Shown: positions 17,506 to 26,640, counted from the stretch's first letter. The stretch: 61,310 bases of DNA from an uncultured Dialister sp. (GCA_934216155.1 CAKQBK010000005.1:1-61310); one strand, 5' to 3'. Made by a program: numbers and translations. Notes: generated by a model from the sequence alone, not told the origin.

Positions 17506-17792
17506 CGTCATTTCGACCGGTCGTATTTGTGCGAAATGATATGGCAGTGATAAAACTGGATGTGTCGAAGAGTGGAGAAATCTCAAAGCACTAGCGAGAA
17601 GGGCTTTCTGAATCAAATCATAACGGTGCGACAATATTTCGAGCAATGCGAGAAAGGCAGCTCTAGCGAGCTACTGTGATATGTGTCATTTAGCCCTTAC
17701 CGCTAGTGCTGCGAGATTTCTCCACTCTCCTACACATCCAGTTTCATATGTTTACATTTCATCAAGCACAAATACGACCGGTCGAAATGACG
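17506..17792. repeat. 287-bp palindromic element with GACCGGTC ends (best copy)
   Basis: Ends are CGTCATTTCGACCGGTCG and CGACCGGTCGAAATGACG, exact complements. Then come TATTTGTGC/GCACAAATA, ACTGGATGTGT/ACACATCCAGT, GAGTGGAGAAATCTC/GAGATTTCTCCACTC, AGCACTAGCG/CGCTAGTGCT and AAGGGCT/AGCCCTT, all in mirrored order. The copy is flanked by TCAGGGTTCTCAGGG words (17418-17460) and CCTGAGCACCTTCAG words (17820-17880). No open frame is shared between copies, so it is not a coding element. Confidence 0.85.
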
Positions 17793-18032
17793 CGTTTACG
17801 TTAAAGCCATATTCGCCCCCCTGAGAACCCTGAGCACCTTCAGAACCTTCAGAACCCTTAGAACCGTAGAAAACCTGAGCAACCTATACAAAATGCAGCG
17901 CTTCCAAACTTTGTGCGCCGCCTCCACCACTTCTTACTTCTCACTTCTAACTTCTAACTGCCCTTTAAATTTCCTCTTACCTCAAAAATCCTGCACTTCA
18001 CCCTCAATTTATGTCACTTCACCATCATTATT

Positions 18033-18061
18033 TTGCTTTATATCTATTTTTCGTTTATAAT
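18033..18061 (+). promoter_or_regulatory. Promoter of the PAS genes
   Basis: TTGCTT, 17-base spacer, TATAAT (18056-18061), about 105 bases before the PAS start codon. Confidence 0.75.
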
Positions 18062-18165
18062 AGTTTACGAAATAAATAAAATTCTAATCTTCTATGGACT
18101 GCTTCCTGTTCCCGCAGGAATACATCCAATTCCGTTTCATTGTATGTTCTGAGGGAGGCAGTACT

Positions 18166-18546
18166 ATGGATTTTGAAATCAACGAATTACAGACCCAAAT
18201 CTTAGACAACATGCCCTATGGGGTGTATTGCTTAGATCCGACTCGTACCATCAAATACTGGAACAAGGGCGCAGAAATCATTTCCGGTTATAGTAGTGAT
18301 GAAATGATTGGCCGTCACTGTTATGAAAATTGGTTAGACCATATCGATAACCAAGGCGTACACCTGTGCAAGACTATGTGTCCCATGACTGCCACCATGT
18401 TTGACGGAAAACATCGGAAAGCCAAGGTTTGGCTGAAAGCGAAAAATGGCGCTCGTATCCCTGTGCTGGTACAAACCGCTCCTCTCTATCAAGAAAATAA
18501 AATTGTAGGTGCTATCGAATATTTCTACCAGATTGAAGATTTGTGA
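18166..18546 (+). CDS. Single PAS-domain protein
   Basis: A 126-residue protein that is one PAS domain and little else: an N-terminal helix LQTQILDNMPYGVYCLD, the IKYWN.GAE..SGYS..E..G motif at about 30-52, and a C-terminal LVQTAPL..ENKIVGAIEYF strand pair. No output domain is attached. Cys residues at about 7 positions, including HLCKTMCPM near 70-78, could hold a metal or haem but this is a guess. GGGAGG before ATG 18166 sets the start. It lies upstream of the PAS-EAL gene on the same strand, separated by 178 bases with a GTGACTG word tract, so the two may act in one sensory route. Confidence 0.8.
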   Translation: MDFEINELQTQILDNMPYGVYCLDPTRTIKYWNKGAEIISGYSSDEMIGRHCYENWLDHIDNQGVHLCKTMCPMTATMFDGKHRKAKVWLKAKNGARIPVLVQTAPLYQENKIVGAIEYFYQIEDL

Positions 18547-18724
18547 TTGCCGGTGACTGGTGACTGGTGACTGGTGACTGGTGACTAGGAACTCTTAGGC
18601 CCCTTAGAACCCTTAGAACCTTCAGAACCCTGAGCAACCTTAGTAACCTGTTACCACTACAGAAATCATACCTACTGACACAAAGCCTTATTTTGCATAC
18701 ACAGTTGAAATGGAGGTGAGACCT

Positions 18725-21229
18725 ATGAATTCTACGGAAAACGTTTCTGCTACACCTATCCAAGTTTCTACCCAGGCATTGGATTTCTTGCCCGGTGGTT
18801 TGTTTGTATTTCAAACCCACGGACATCATCAAATCCAATATGCCAACCAGCGTGCAATGGAAATCATGGGCTGCCATTCTTTTCAGGAGCTCATAGATTA
18901 TACCAATGGATATTTCGACAATCTGCTGACTGCCACCGACGCCCGTAATATTTTTTACCAAATCGACCACGAAACCAAGAGCGGTGCCATTAGCTTTGTC
19001 AATACCAAAGCCCGGAGCAAAACAGGAAAAATCCAATATTTGCAAAATCTGGTTCGCCTGGTGAAAGACCCGGTGCACGGTGATTTGTACTACCTATTTC
19101 TAGTGGATCCCCATACACCGACCCAGATTGACATGATGGACCCTCTCACAGGGCTCCCCGGTCAGCGTCGTTTCTTGGAATACGCTAGCAACTGGTTCCG
19201 CATGAATGCCCAAATGGGTTCTACCCACGGCATGATGATTCTCTACGTGAATATTTGTCATTTCAAGAATTTCAATTTGAAATTTGGCTTGGAAGAGGGC
19301 GATCATCTGCTAAAAGATGTAGCCACAGTGCTGCAGGACGTATTTCCCAATGATTTCGTTTCCCGCTTCTCCGATGACCACTTTGTGATTCTGACCTACA
19401 AGATGGACTTGAAGCCCCGTATGATGGAACTGAAAGACAAAGTGTCCGCCTTGAGAAGCTCAGTGAAACTGGAAATCAAAGTGGGCATTTATGAAGTCGA
19501 ATCTACGGACATGATCCCCAGCAAAGCCTGCGACTTGGCGAAACTGGCTTGTGATAGCATCGAAAGCCGGCCAGAAACGTACTATTGCCTGTACACGCCG
19601 CAAATCAGTCGCTCGGCCGAGCTAAAAGATTATGTAATTTATCACATTGACCATGCATTGAAACAAGGGTATATCAAAGTCTTTTTCCAGCCGGTGGTAC
19701 GTTCCTTGACCACCACCTTGTGTGGCATGGAAGCATTGGCCCGCTGGATTGACCCAGTGAAAGGGTTCCTCTCCCCTGGTGAATTCATTCCCCCGCTGGA
19801 AGAAAGCCGGCAACTGTTTAAGCTAGACCTTTTCATGATCGAAGAAGTGTGCAAACGGTATCGCACCTGTAAAGACCAGGGACTCCCCATCGTTCCCATG
19901 TCTTTCAACCTGTCTCGCATGGATTTCTTCACCTGCGACATTTTCAATAAAGTCCAGGAATTGGCGGAGAAATACAATGTGCCCCATCACATGCTGAACA
20001 TCGAAATCACAGAGAGCATGTTTGTCAAAGACAGCGATGAAATCAAAACAGAACTGAACAAATTCCGTGCCGCTGGCTACCAGGTCTGGATGGATGACTT
20101 CGGCAGCGGTTACTCTTCCCTGAATGCACTGAAAGATTACCATTTCGATGAACTGAAAATCGACATGGCCTTCCTTTCCAGCTTCACCCAGAAATCCAAA
20201 GACATCCTTCTCGGAACCGTTCGCATGGCCAAAGACATCAATATTCACACCTTGGCTGAAGGTGTCGAAACGAAATCCCAATTTGAATTCCTCCGCTCCA
20301 TAGGTTGTGAAAAAATCCAGGGATACTACTTCGGTAAGCCCATGCCCTACGAAGAACTGGTGCCTCACATGGAAGGCAAAGGCATTCCTTTTGAGAAAAA
20401 AGAAACTTGTGAGTACTATGAGCCGGCCAGCCAAGAAAATGTGCTTGGCAGTGAACCGATGGCCCTGGCGGAATACAATGAAGAAACAAATCATTGCCAT
20501 TTCCTCTTTGCCAACGCCGCCTATGAAGAAACCTTGCATGCCCTAGGCAGCCCCACTCTTTCTATTTCAGAAGAAAAGCTGAACCAGAAATCCAGCATCG
20601 TGATGAAATTCATTCGTAACACACTGGACCTGGCCATCCGAAGTGGTAAAAGTGAAACCATCACCTATCCATATCACAACAAGTTCATCTGGCTGAAATT
20701 GAAAAAGCTGTCTACCTTTGGAAAAAATCACATTTTCCGGGTGTACCTGGTGGATATGTCCAGCAATGCCGATAAGATGGAACAAATCAAACTGGATGGT
20801 CTCTCACAGAATATTTTCATCTTGTACAACACCGTAGTCGTACAAGATGCCCTGCATCACGTGGCAGAACCTATCATCTGCTGGAATCATACGCCATACT
20901 CCGAAACCGGAAAGAAATACGACTTGGAAGAAAGTTTGGCTTACTACGAAACCCATTGTATCAATCCAGAAGGACAAATTCGCTTCCGCAACTTCAGCAA
21001 TCCGAAAACCGTGGTACAACGGCTCAAGAAATCCCCCACCCACATGTTGGTGGATTACTTCCGGACCAAACTCAAAAACGACCAGTATCGCTGGTGCCGC
21101 CATAGCATCATCGCTATCCCCGACACCGATGACAACGTTTTCCTCTATACGGTCAAAGAAACCTACGCCGATAGCAACCTGATGGAAAAACAACTCATCC
21201 AAGTGTATATGCAAAAATATCACAAATAA
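18725..21229 (+). CDS. PAS-GGDEF(degenerate)-EAL cyclic-di-GMP phosphodiesterase
   Basis: An 834-residue cytoplasmic protein. A PAS-like sensor spans about 15-125, a GGDEF-like domain about 140-285, an EAL domain about 300-545, and a further C-terminal region about 560-834 without a motif I know. The GGDEF site reads SDDHF near 215, so cyclase activity is unlikely. The EAL domain keeps MEALARW near 333, the NLSR loop, EITES, MDDFGSGYSSL near 455 and AEGVETKSQ, the full metal- and substrate-binding set, so it should hydrolyse c-di-GMP. GGAGGTGA before ATG 18725 is strong. It faces the Tad pilus locus and ends 370 bases from it; c-di-GMP control of the pilus is an inference. Confidence 0.9.
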   Translation: MNSTENVSATPIQVSTQALDFLPGGLFVFQTHGHHQIQYANQRAMEIMGCHSFQELIDYTNGYFDNLLTATDARNIFYQIDHETKSGAISFVNTKARSKTGKIQYLQNLVRLVKDPVHGDLYYLFLVDPHTPTQIDMMDPLTGLPGQRRFLEYASNWFRMNAQMGSTHGMMILYVNICHFKNFNLKFGLEEGDHLLKDVATVLQDVFPNDFVSRFSDDHFVILTYKMDLKPRMMELKDKVSALRSSVKLEIKVGIYEVESTDMIPSKACDLAKLACDSIESRPETYYCLYTPQISRSAELKDYVIYHIDHALKQGYIKVFFQPVVRSLTTTLCGMEALARWIDPVKGFLSPGEFIPPLEESRQLFKLDLFMIEEVCKRYRTCKDQGLPIVPMSFNLSRMDFFTCDIFNKVQELAEKYNVPHHMLNIEITESMFVKDSDEIKTELNKFRAAGYQVWMDDFGSGYSSLNALKDYHFDELKIDMAFLSSFTQKSKDILLGTVRMAKDINIHTLAEGVETKSQFEFLRSIGCEKIQGYYFGKPMPYEELVPHMEGKGIPFEKKETCEYYEPASQENVLGSEPMALAEYNEETNHCHFLFANAAYEETLHALGSPTLSISEEKLNQKSSIVMKFIRNTLDLAIRSGKSETITYPYHNKFIWLKLKKLSTFGKNHIFRVYLVDMSSNADKMEQIKLDGLSQNIFILYNTVVVQDALHHVAEPIICWNHTPYSETGKKYDLEESLAYYETHCINPEGQIRFRNFSNPKTVVQRLKKSPTHMLVDYFRTKLKNDQYRWCRHSIIAIPDTDDNVFLYTVKETYADSNLMEKQLIQVYMQKYHK

Positions 21230-21268
21230 AAAAGAGTCACTCTCGATTGTGAGAGTGACTCTTTTTTT
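21228..21268. terminator. Terminator of the EAL gene
   Basis: AAAAAAGAGTCACTCTC and GAGAGTGACTCTTTTTTT form a stem that begins in the stop codon. Its A-run would also let it work on the minus strand. Confidence 0.9.
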
Positions 21269-21335
21269 GTGAGTAACTGGTGACTGGTGACTCGTGACTA
21301 GGATTTCAGGGATTAGTAACTAGGCCCTGGAAATA

Positions 21336-21565
21336 ACAATACTTTTAAGTTTGGCGAAACATAGAATGATTTCTTTTGCATCAAAGTTTCTCAGGTTGCT
21401 CAGGATTCTTAAGTTTCTCAGGTTCCCCGAATGAGATGATAACGCTAGCGTTTATCGGCACATTCGAGAAACGTGAGAGACCTTAGCAACTTGAGAAACC
21501 TGAGTAACCTATAACCTCTAGTGGCATCATATCTATTAACTCCAATCCTTAACTTAACAACATTG
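21336..21565. repeat. 230-bp nested inverted repeat (AAGTTAAG/GAGAAACC family)
   Basis: CAATACTTTTAAGTTTGGCG opens it and CTTAACTTAACAACATTG closes it. Inside, GTTTCTCAGGTTGCTC words face GAGAAACCTGAGTAACC words around GATAACGCTAGCGTTTATC. It fills most of the gap between the EAL gene and DUF192. Confidence 0.75.
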
Positions 21566-21599
21566 CAATTCCCAAGACCTAGCTACTAATCCCTAGTCA

Positions 21600-21944
21600 C
21601 TATATTTTGTTCATTCCCACCACAATTCCCAGGCGATCTACTTCCCCTGCTTTCATCTCCAAGCAATCCTTGGCCTTGATACATATAGAAATACCAATCC
21701 AGGGCGATAGATTGCGGGCAATTTTCACCACCGTACCAGATTTATCAAAGAAAATGGCATCAATAGCAAATCGCATGAAGCACATGTGAATGCTATTGGT
21801 CTTCCTGAGCCATAGCCCCTGCCCTTCCGGCAAAGGCCTCCGAAGCATGAGCCCCTTGAACCGGCTCCACCAACTGTCTGCCATTTCTATAGATAAAGAA
21901 ATACGCCGGCGATCCTTCACCAGCGTGATGTTTTGAAGCGTCAT
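21600..21944 (-). CDS. DUF192 protein at the end of the Tad locus
   Basis: A 114-residue DUF192-family protein: the W..R..GLM.R..LP...GL...... NSIHM.FM.F.ID..F.D..G.V pattern is clear from residue 25 to 75. The family function is unknown; members are small beta-barrels and often adjoin Tad pilus genes, as here. No signal peptide is seen. TAGGAGG before ATG 21944 gives the start. It lies 177 bases after tadC, separated by a GGCGC repeat element, so it may be the last gene of the locus or separately expressed. Confidence 0.85.
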   Translation of the reverse strand: MTLQNITLVKDRRRISLSIEMADSWWSRFKGLMLRRPLPEGQGLWLRKTNSIHMCFMRFAIDAIFFDKSGTVVKIARNLSPWIGISICIKAKDCLEMKAGEVDRLGIVVGMNKI

Positions 21945-21961
21945 AAAGCCTCCTATAAATT

Positions 21962-22117
21962 GAGTGAGAAGTGAGGAGTGCGTAGTGAGGAGTGAAGGAA
22001 GGGACGCATCAAATTATATAGCGCCCCAATCCCCCTTTTTATAAAAAATTCTGCGGCGCTTCCAAATTTTATGCGCCGCTACCACCACTACGCACTCCGC
22101 ACTACTCACTACGCACT
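21962..22117. repeat. Complete GGCGC/AAATTT element with GCGTAGTGAGG words
   Basis: AGTGAGGAGTGCGTAGTGAGG words, GGGACGCATCAAATTATATAGCGCCCC, spacer, GCGGCGCTTCCAAATTTTATGC, GCCGC, then CTACGCACTCCGCACTACTC words. Here the arm word is GCGTAGTG, unlike the copies at 6527 and 14158, yet the arms still complement each other. Confidence 0.8.
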
Positions 22118-22120
22118 ATT

Positions 22121-23053
22121 CTATTTCCCCATCGTCTGCATGAGACTCAAAAGGGATGGTACCAGCACTACTACGAAGATGGCCGGGAAAATGCAAAATA
22201 CCAGTGGGAATACCATCTTAACCGGTGCTTTCATAGCAGCCGCTCTGGCTCTCTGGCGACGGATATTTCTCATATTATCGGCCTGAATAGCCAGCGTATC
22301 CGACATGGAAGCCCCCAATCGTTCCGACTGGGTGATGGACATGACGAAAAGATAAATATCCTGGATATCGCAACGCTTCGCCATGAATTGCATAGAACGA
22401 CGGCGGGTCATGCCCATACGCACATCACGAAGCATACGAGTCAATTCATCAATAAGCGGTCCGTCCATGCGGCCCACCACTTTGCGAAGAGCACCATCAA
22501 AAGAAAGACCAGCCTGTACAGAAATAGAAAGCAAATCGAGCACATCTGGGAGCTGACGGGAAATCAAATCCTGCCGCTTCCGAATGATATGATTTAAAAT
22601 GCCAAAGGGCACCAAAGCCCCGGTAGCTATCCAACCAGCCAGAACCAGCACATCCTGTGCCAAGGTGAAATTTTCCGCCCGGATATACCAAATCCCCATC
22701 CCAGCACCTAAGAGAATACACAAAGACCAGAAACCAGCAAAATGACGGACCTTCCAAACGCCCTGTTTCCCAGCAATCATGATTTTCTTCTCCATGAGCT
22801 TCGGAATCGTCGCCGGTGCAAACTGGGCCAAAAATTCCATGAGTCGCCCAATCATACGACCTACAGTACGCCTCAGGAAAGGAATACGACGAAGATCATC
22901 GGGATTTTCTTCTTCCTTCTCCTCCTCCACGGTCATCAGCGACCCCAGACGACGCTTCACCTCTCGCTTGCTGTCTGCCCTTTGAAGCAGCGTCAAACTG
23001 ATAAATAAGAAAAAGAATACTGCCACAGATATGGCAATGGCTAATGCGAGCAT
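22121..23053 (-). CDS. tadC: Tad pilus inner-membrane platform protein TadC
   Basis: A 310-residue T2SSF-family protein that with TadB forms the membrane platform on which the CpaF motor drives Flp pilus assembly. It has an N-terminal membrane segment (1-24), a pair near 105-150, the cytoplasmic T2SSF domain (about 160-285, containing LPDVLDLLSISVQAGLSF and the mirrored QSERLGASMSDTL), and a C-terminal segment (283-305). AGGAGGTG before ATG 23053 fixes the start. It follows cpaF in the same direction but 777 bases of repeats intervene, far more than in typical tad operons. Confidence 0.92.
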   Translation of the reverse strand: MLALAIAISVAVFFFLFISLTLLQRADSKREVKRRLGSLMTVEEEKEEENPDDLRRIPFLRRTVGRMIGRLMEFLAQFAPATIPKLMEKKIMIAGKQGVWKVRHFAGFWSLCILLGAGMGIWYIRAENFTLAQDVLVLAGWIATGALVPFGILNHIIRKRQDLISRQLPDVLDLLSISVQAGLSFDGALRKVVGRMDGPLIDELTRMLRDVRMGMTRRRSMQFMAKRCDIQDIYLFVMSITQSERLGASMSDTLAIQADNMRNIRRQRARAAAMKAPVKMVFPLVFCIFPAIFVVVLVPSLLSLMQTMGK

Positions 23054-23109
23054 ATGATTTCACCTCCTTGTTGTTAGACTATCGGTTACCAGTATCTCCC
23101 CCTCTGGTT

Positions 23110-23338
23110 AATGTCATTAAGTTAAGAATTTGCGTTAGTAGGTATGATTCCGCTCGTAGTAACAGGTTGCTCAAGTTTCTAAGGGTTCTCAGGTTGCTTA
23201 GGTTCTCCGAATGTGCCCATAGACGCTAGCGTCATTAGCTCATTCGAGAAACGTGAGAAACCTCAGTATCCTGAGAAACCTGAGCAACCTTTGCATCAGC
23301 AGAAATCATCGCATATCTCGCTTAACTTAACAGCATTG
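23110..23338. repeat. 229-bp nested inverted repeat, copy A
   Basis: AATGTCATTAAGTTAAG opens and CTTAACTTAACAGCATTG closes. Between lie GGTATGATTCCGCT/AGAAATCATCGCATA, GGTTGCTCAAGTTTC/GAAACCTGAGCAACC, and a core CGAATGTGCCCATAGACGC-TAGCGTC. Nearly identical to copy B at 23561. Confidence 0.85.
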
Positions 23339-23420
23339 CCCCCCTAGGGGAGATAATGTGCTGCTACCTACTCTTTCTTGATGTGATTTTACCACTTTGT
23401 TGGACTATCCATTTCCGGTA

Positions 23421-23559
23421 TCTCCCCCTTTGGGGGAGAATATAAGAGGGGGCACCTCTTGCGGTTTCATTTCTTTGTTGAATCACACCTTATGGGACTA
23501 ACCAACATCTCTTTTCATTCCGCTTGGCATGCCCCCTCTTGGGTTCTCCCCCAAAGGGG
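23421..23559. repeat. CTCCCCC/GGGGGAG element between the two 229-bp copies
   Basis: CTCCCCCTTTGGGGGAG with AAGAGGGGGCACC on the left and GCCCCCTCTTGGGTTCTCCC on the right. It relates to the elements at 28357-28702 and 29153-29300. Confidence 0.7.
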
Positions 23560-23560
23560 T

Positions 23561-23788
23561 AATGCCATTAAGTTAAGGATTTGCGTTAGTAGGTATGATT
23601 CCGCTAGTGGTGACAGGTTGCTCAAGTTTCTAAGGGTTCTCAGGTGGCTCAGGTTCCCCGAATGTGCCCATAGACGCTAGCGTCATTAGCTCATTCGAGA
23701 AACATGAGAAACCTAAGTAACCTAAGAAACCTGAGTAACCTTTGCATCAGCAGAAATCATCGCATATCTCGCTTAACTTAACAGCATT
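23561..23788. repeat. 228-bp nested inverted repeat, copy B
   Basis: Direct copy of 23110-23338 with only scattered differences. The words in its arms (CTCAGGTGGCTCAGG on the left, CTAAGTAACCTAAG on the right) vary slightly from copy A. Confidence 0.85.
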
Positions 23789-23829
23789 ACCCAAAGGGGG
23801 AGATAAAGGTGCTGCTACCGCTAAATTCC

Positions 23830-25239
23830 CTACTCATCCTCCCAAATATCTCTATCATTTCCCGCCGCAAAGAGACTCTTCGGCACTTCTACGCCGTGAA
23901 TCTTAAACTTCGACAGGAACAGCGGCTGGAGACCGGTAGGTTCAAAGGAGCCGACAGCTTTACCGTTTTCATCAAAGCCAGTCTGATGATAGCGGAAGAG
24001 GTCTTGCAGGACGATGACGTCCCCTTCCATCTGCTGTACTTCGGTGATATAGGTAATTTTTCTCGAACCATCTTGGATACGGGACTGATGGATAATGAGA
24101 TCCAGTGCAGAGGCAATCTGGGTACGAATGGCGCGGACAGGAAGTTCGAAGCCACTCATCAGCACCATGGTTTCTAGACGAGACAGCACATCTCGCGGGC
24201 TGTTCGCATGAGCGGTGGTAAGGGAGCCATCGTGACCGGTGTTCATAGCTTGGAGCATATCCAGCGCTTCACCGCCACGGACTTCGCCGACGATGATACG
24301 GTCTGGACGCATACGGAGCGCATTGCGGACCAAATCACGGATGGTAACTGCCCCTTTGCCTTCGATATTGGCCGGACGGGATTCCAATGTCACCACGTGC
24401 GGCTGCTCCAGACGAAGTTCTGCCGCATCTTCGATGGTAACGATACGTTCGTCGGTGGGAATGAATGACGACAGCACATTCAGGGTCGTGGTTTTACCAG
24501 AACCGGTACCACCACTGACCATGATATTCAGCTTTGCTTTGACACAGGCCCGGAGAAAATCAGCCATTTCTTTGGACAGTGTCCCATAGGAAATCAGATT
24601 TTCTACCGATAGAGGCGTCTTGGAGAATTTACGGATGGTGAGACACGGACCGATGAGTGACAGTGGTGGAATGACGATATTGACACGAGAACCATCTTCC
24701 AGACGAGCATCTACCAAAGGAGAAGCTTCATCGACGTGACGGCCCAAAGGAGTGACAATCTTTTCGATGACCCCCATCAGGTGGGTATTGTCATGGAACT
24801 GCGCATTGGTCAGGTGCAACTTGCCAGCTCGTTCAATGTAAATCTTTTTCGGACCATTGACCATGACTTCCGTCACCGTCTCGTCTTTCAGGAACGGTTC
24901 GATGGGCCCTAAGCCAAAGATTTCATCGCAAATATCCGAAACCAGACGATTTCTTTCTCCACGTGGCACCGCAAAGGGGTTCTCCTGGAGAACCTGCTGC
25001 ACGAATCCAGCAATGACCGATTCGACTTCCTGTCGGCTGTGGTTTCGACCATCAAGGATTTGCTGCTGCTGGGTGGTCATTTCATCTACGATACGGCGAT
25101 GAATTTCTACCTTCAGCTCCTGATAGCTAGCTTCCTTCGCCGCATTGGTACGACCGGCAAAGATTTGACTCGGGCTTTGCTCCTTCTTCTCCACTTTCTC
25201 CACGCCGTCCCGGCGTCCCAAACGTTCCAGTAGTTTCAA
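23830..25239 (-). CDS. cpaF: Tad pilus assembly ATPase CpaF/TadA
   Basis: A secretion-superfamily ATPase that powers Flp pilus extension (and perhaps retraction). The C-terminal core carries Walker [10 protein letters not shown] near residue 240, the Asp box [10 protein letters not shown], the Walker B-like [12 protein letters not shown] near 320, and the His box TTAHANSPR near 345. The N-terminal 70 residues are charged, as in the family. The GTG at 25248 overlaps the ribosome site GAGAGGTG, so I prefer the TTG at 25239, eight bases after it (469 residues). Stop lies directly against the 23.1-23.8 kb repeat block. Confidence 0.93.
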   Translation of the reverse strand: MKLLERLGRRDGVEKVEKKEQSPSQIFAGRTNAAKEASYQELKVEIHRRIVDEMTTQQQQILDGRNHSRQEVESVIAGFVQQVLQENPFAVPRGERNRLVSDICDEIFGLGPIEPFLKDETVTEVMVNGPKKIYIERAGKLHLTNAQFHDNTHLMGVIEKIVTPLGRHVDEASPLVDARLEDGSRVNIVIPPLSLIGPCLTIRKFSKTPLSVENLISYGTLSKEMADFLRACVKAKLNIMVSGGTGSGKTTTLNVLSSFIPTDERIVTIEDAAELRLEQPHVVTLESRPANIEGKGAVTIRDLVRNALRMRPDRIIVGEVRGGEALDMLQAMNTGHDGSLTTAHANSPRDVLSRLETMVLMSGFELPVRAIRTQIASALDLIIHQSRIQDGSRKITYITEVQQMEGDVIVLQDLFRYHQTGFDENGKAVGSFEPTGLQPLFLSKFKIHGVEVPKSLFAAGNDRDIWEDE

Positions 25240-25286
25240 AAATGACACCTCTCTTTGTTAGTTAGAAGATTATTATAAATAATCTT

Positions 25287-25443
25287 AGCCCCCTTCCTCA
25301 GGAATGGGGAATACACGAGCGTAGCGATGTGGCGGGGGATAGGGCGTATGTCGCTCGATTTGTTGCTCTACCTTTTCTTCTATTACCGCTTGCGATTCTC
25401 CCACTGGGCATATTTCACGTAGATCGCCATCTATCCTCACTCC
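25287..25443. repeat. Direct repeat, left side of the DUF559 cassette
   Basis: Starts AGCCCCCTTCCTCAGGAATGG and ends AGATCGCCATCTATCCTCACTCC. The same 157-159 bases recur in the same direction at 25889-26047 with several substitutions. Ten bases separate it from the stop of the DUF559 pseudogene. Confidence 0.85.
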
Positions 25444-25453
25444 AAGGATATTT

Positions 25454-25867
25454 TTAACGTCTTTCATATAACCCCAAATGACCACGCTCTACTAATCTTT
25501 CATTCAATAAATTTTCTAAATAAAGACAAATTTCCTTGAAATTTTCATGTACCTGTCGATTGGTAAATCGTACCACTTTCAAATGAAACGATTCTAAATA
25601 CGCAGTCCGTTTTTGGTCGTATAGCCTACCAGCTTCGTCATAATGTTGAAAACCATCAATTTCAATGATAAGACCTGCATCTGCACAATAGAAATCAACA
25701 ATGTAAGGAGTTATGACATATTGCCGATTAAAAGTAATCATAAATGTATCTTTAAACTTTTTTAGTCAATCATACCAGATATGCCGTTCTTCTGCTGTCA
25801 TCTGGTTTCTCAGCTCTTTGGCTCTTTTAGCCAAAAGTGCTGGTACATGGGGTCTGTTACTCAACAT
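25454..25867 (-). pseudogene. DUF559 endonuclease-like gene broken by an in-frame TGA
   Basis: Reading minus from ATG 25867 (AAAGGAG nine bases upstream) the frame gives a DUF559-type start: RAKELRNQMTAEERHIWYD, then TGA, then LKKFKDTF...FNRQYVI...IVDFYC...IIEIDGFQHYDE continuing in the same frame to the stop at 25454. Intact relatives read WY.FLKKF or similar, so a single base change created the stop. DUF559 has a Vsr/PD-(D/E)XK-like nuclease fold with the key Asp in IVDFYC and Glu in IEIDG. It sits between cpaF and tadE, bounded on both sides by direct repeats, and has no role in pilus assembly that I know. Restart at the internal ATG 25741 could still give a truncated 95-residue product. 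Confidence 0.8.
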
Positions 25868-25888
25868 ATGTAACAACTCCTTTACTTT

Positions 25889-26047
25889 AGCTCCCTTCCT
25901 CAGGAATGGAAAAAACACGAGCGAAGCAATGTGGTGAGGGATAATGCGTATACCGCTCGATTTATTACTCTACCTGTTTCTTCTCTTGCGGCTTGCGATG
26001 TACCCACTGGGCATGTTTTACTTAGATCGCCACCTATCCCCCACTCC
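25889..26047. repeat. Direct repeat, right side of the DUF559 cassette
   Basis: Begins 21 bases upstream of the DUF559 start codon. It matches 25287-25443 along its whole length (CCTCAGGAATGG, GCTCGATTT.TT.CTCTACCT, CCCACTGGGCAT, AGATCGCCA). Confidence 0.85.
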
Positions 26048-26123
26048 ACTCACTTCGTTCATTCCGTCCCCCCTTTCGGCGAAAGGGGGCTTTACGCTAA
26101 TATTTTTACCATTTCCTCAAATA

Positions 26124-26615
26124 TCATGTAACTGGATTCTCATCATGCATATAGTAAACAATATGATATTCTTTGTCATCATCAGATAAAATTCCTAAAT
26201 TGAAAAGAGCTTCAACAAAACCTTGTTTTTCATTTAATGTCATAGGAATATCCACTTTGACTGCGGTTTCTGATGCATTTGAAGCACTTTGTGGTAACTT
26301 AGAAGGGCCAATGTCAAGACTTCCCTGTTTATATAAGTATAATGAAGTTGTTATATGTTCATTAGTAAGGATTTTATCATATTGCGTTATAATATTAGAA
26401 AAATCCCGTTCCTTTTTACTGCCACCTTTTCCATCAGAAATATCTTTCGTCACTGTCGATACAACCGCATCACGAGCTGCACTTCTTGCCAAATTACTTA
26501 ACGTCATATAATCGCTAAAGAAGAAACCAATGTACATAATTCCAACAATAATAAGTAAAAAGATAGGAAGAAGTAAAGCAAACTCTATTATATCCTGTCC
26601 TTTTTGGCTTTTCAT
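26124..26615 (-). CDS. tadE: TadE-like minor pseudopilin
   Basis: A 163-residue protein with the class of prepilin peptide seen in Flp-type systems: KSQKG followed by QDIIEFALLLPIFLLIIVG, so cleavage is expected after Gly with Glu at +5. One membrane segment (about 9-30) is followed by a soluble periplasmic domain with AARDAVVSTV, typical of TadE. The likely role is a minor pilin that initiates or caps the Flp fibre. AGGAGG is nine bases before ATG 26615. The next gene upstream, flp, ends 25 bases away. Confidence 0.88.
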   Translation of the reverse strand: MKSQKGQDIIEFALLLPIFLLIIVGIMYIGFFFSDYMTLSNLARSAARDAVVSTVTKDISDGKGGSKKERDFSNIITQYDKILTNEHITTSLYLYKQGSLDIGPSKLPQSASNASETAVKVDIPMTLNEKQGFVEALFNLGILSDDDKEYHIVYYMHDENPVT

Positions 26616-26640
26616 CAATGGTTTCCTCCTTCCATATATT

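Noticed and set aside
19360..19390. Active diguanylate cyclase domain
   Set aside because: The GGDEF site reads SDDHF, without the Gly-Gly needed to bind GTP.
25741..25867. Recoding of TGA as selenocysteine or Trp in the DUF559 gene
   Set aside because: No SECIS-like hairpin follows the TGA, and TGA serves as a normal stop in other genes here, so a nonsense mutation is simpler.
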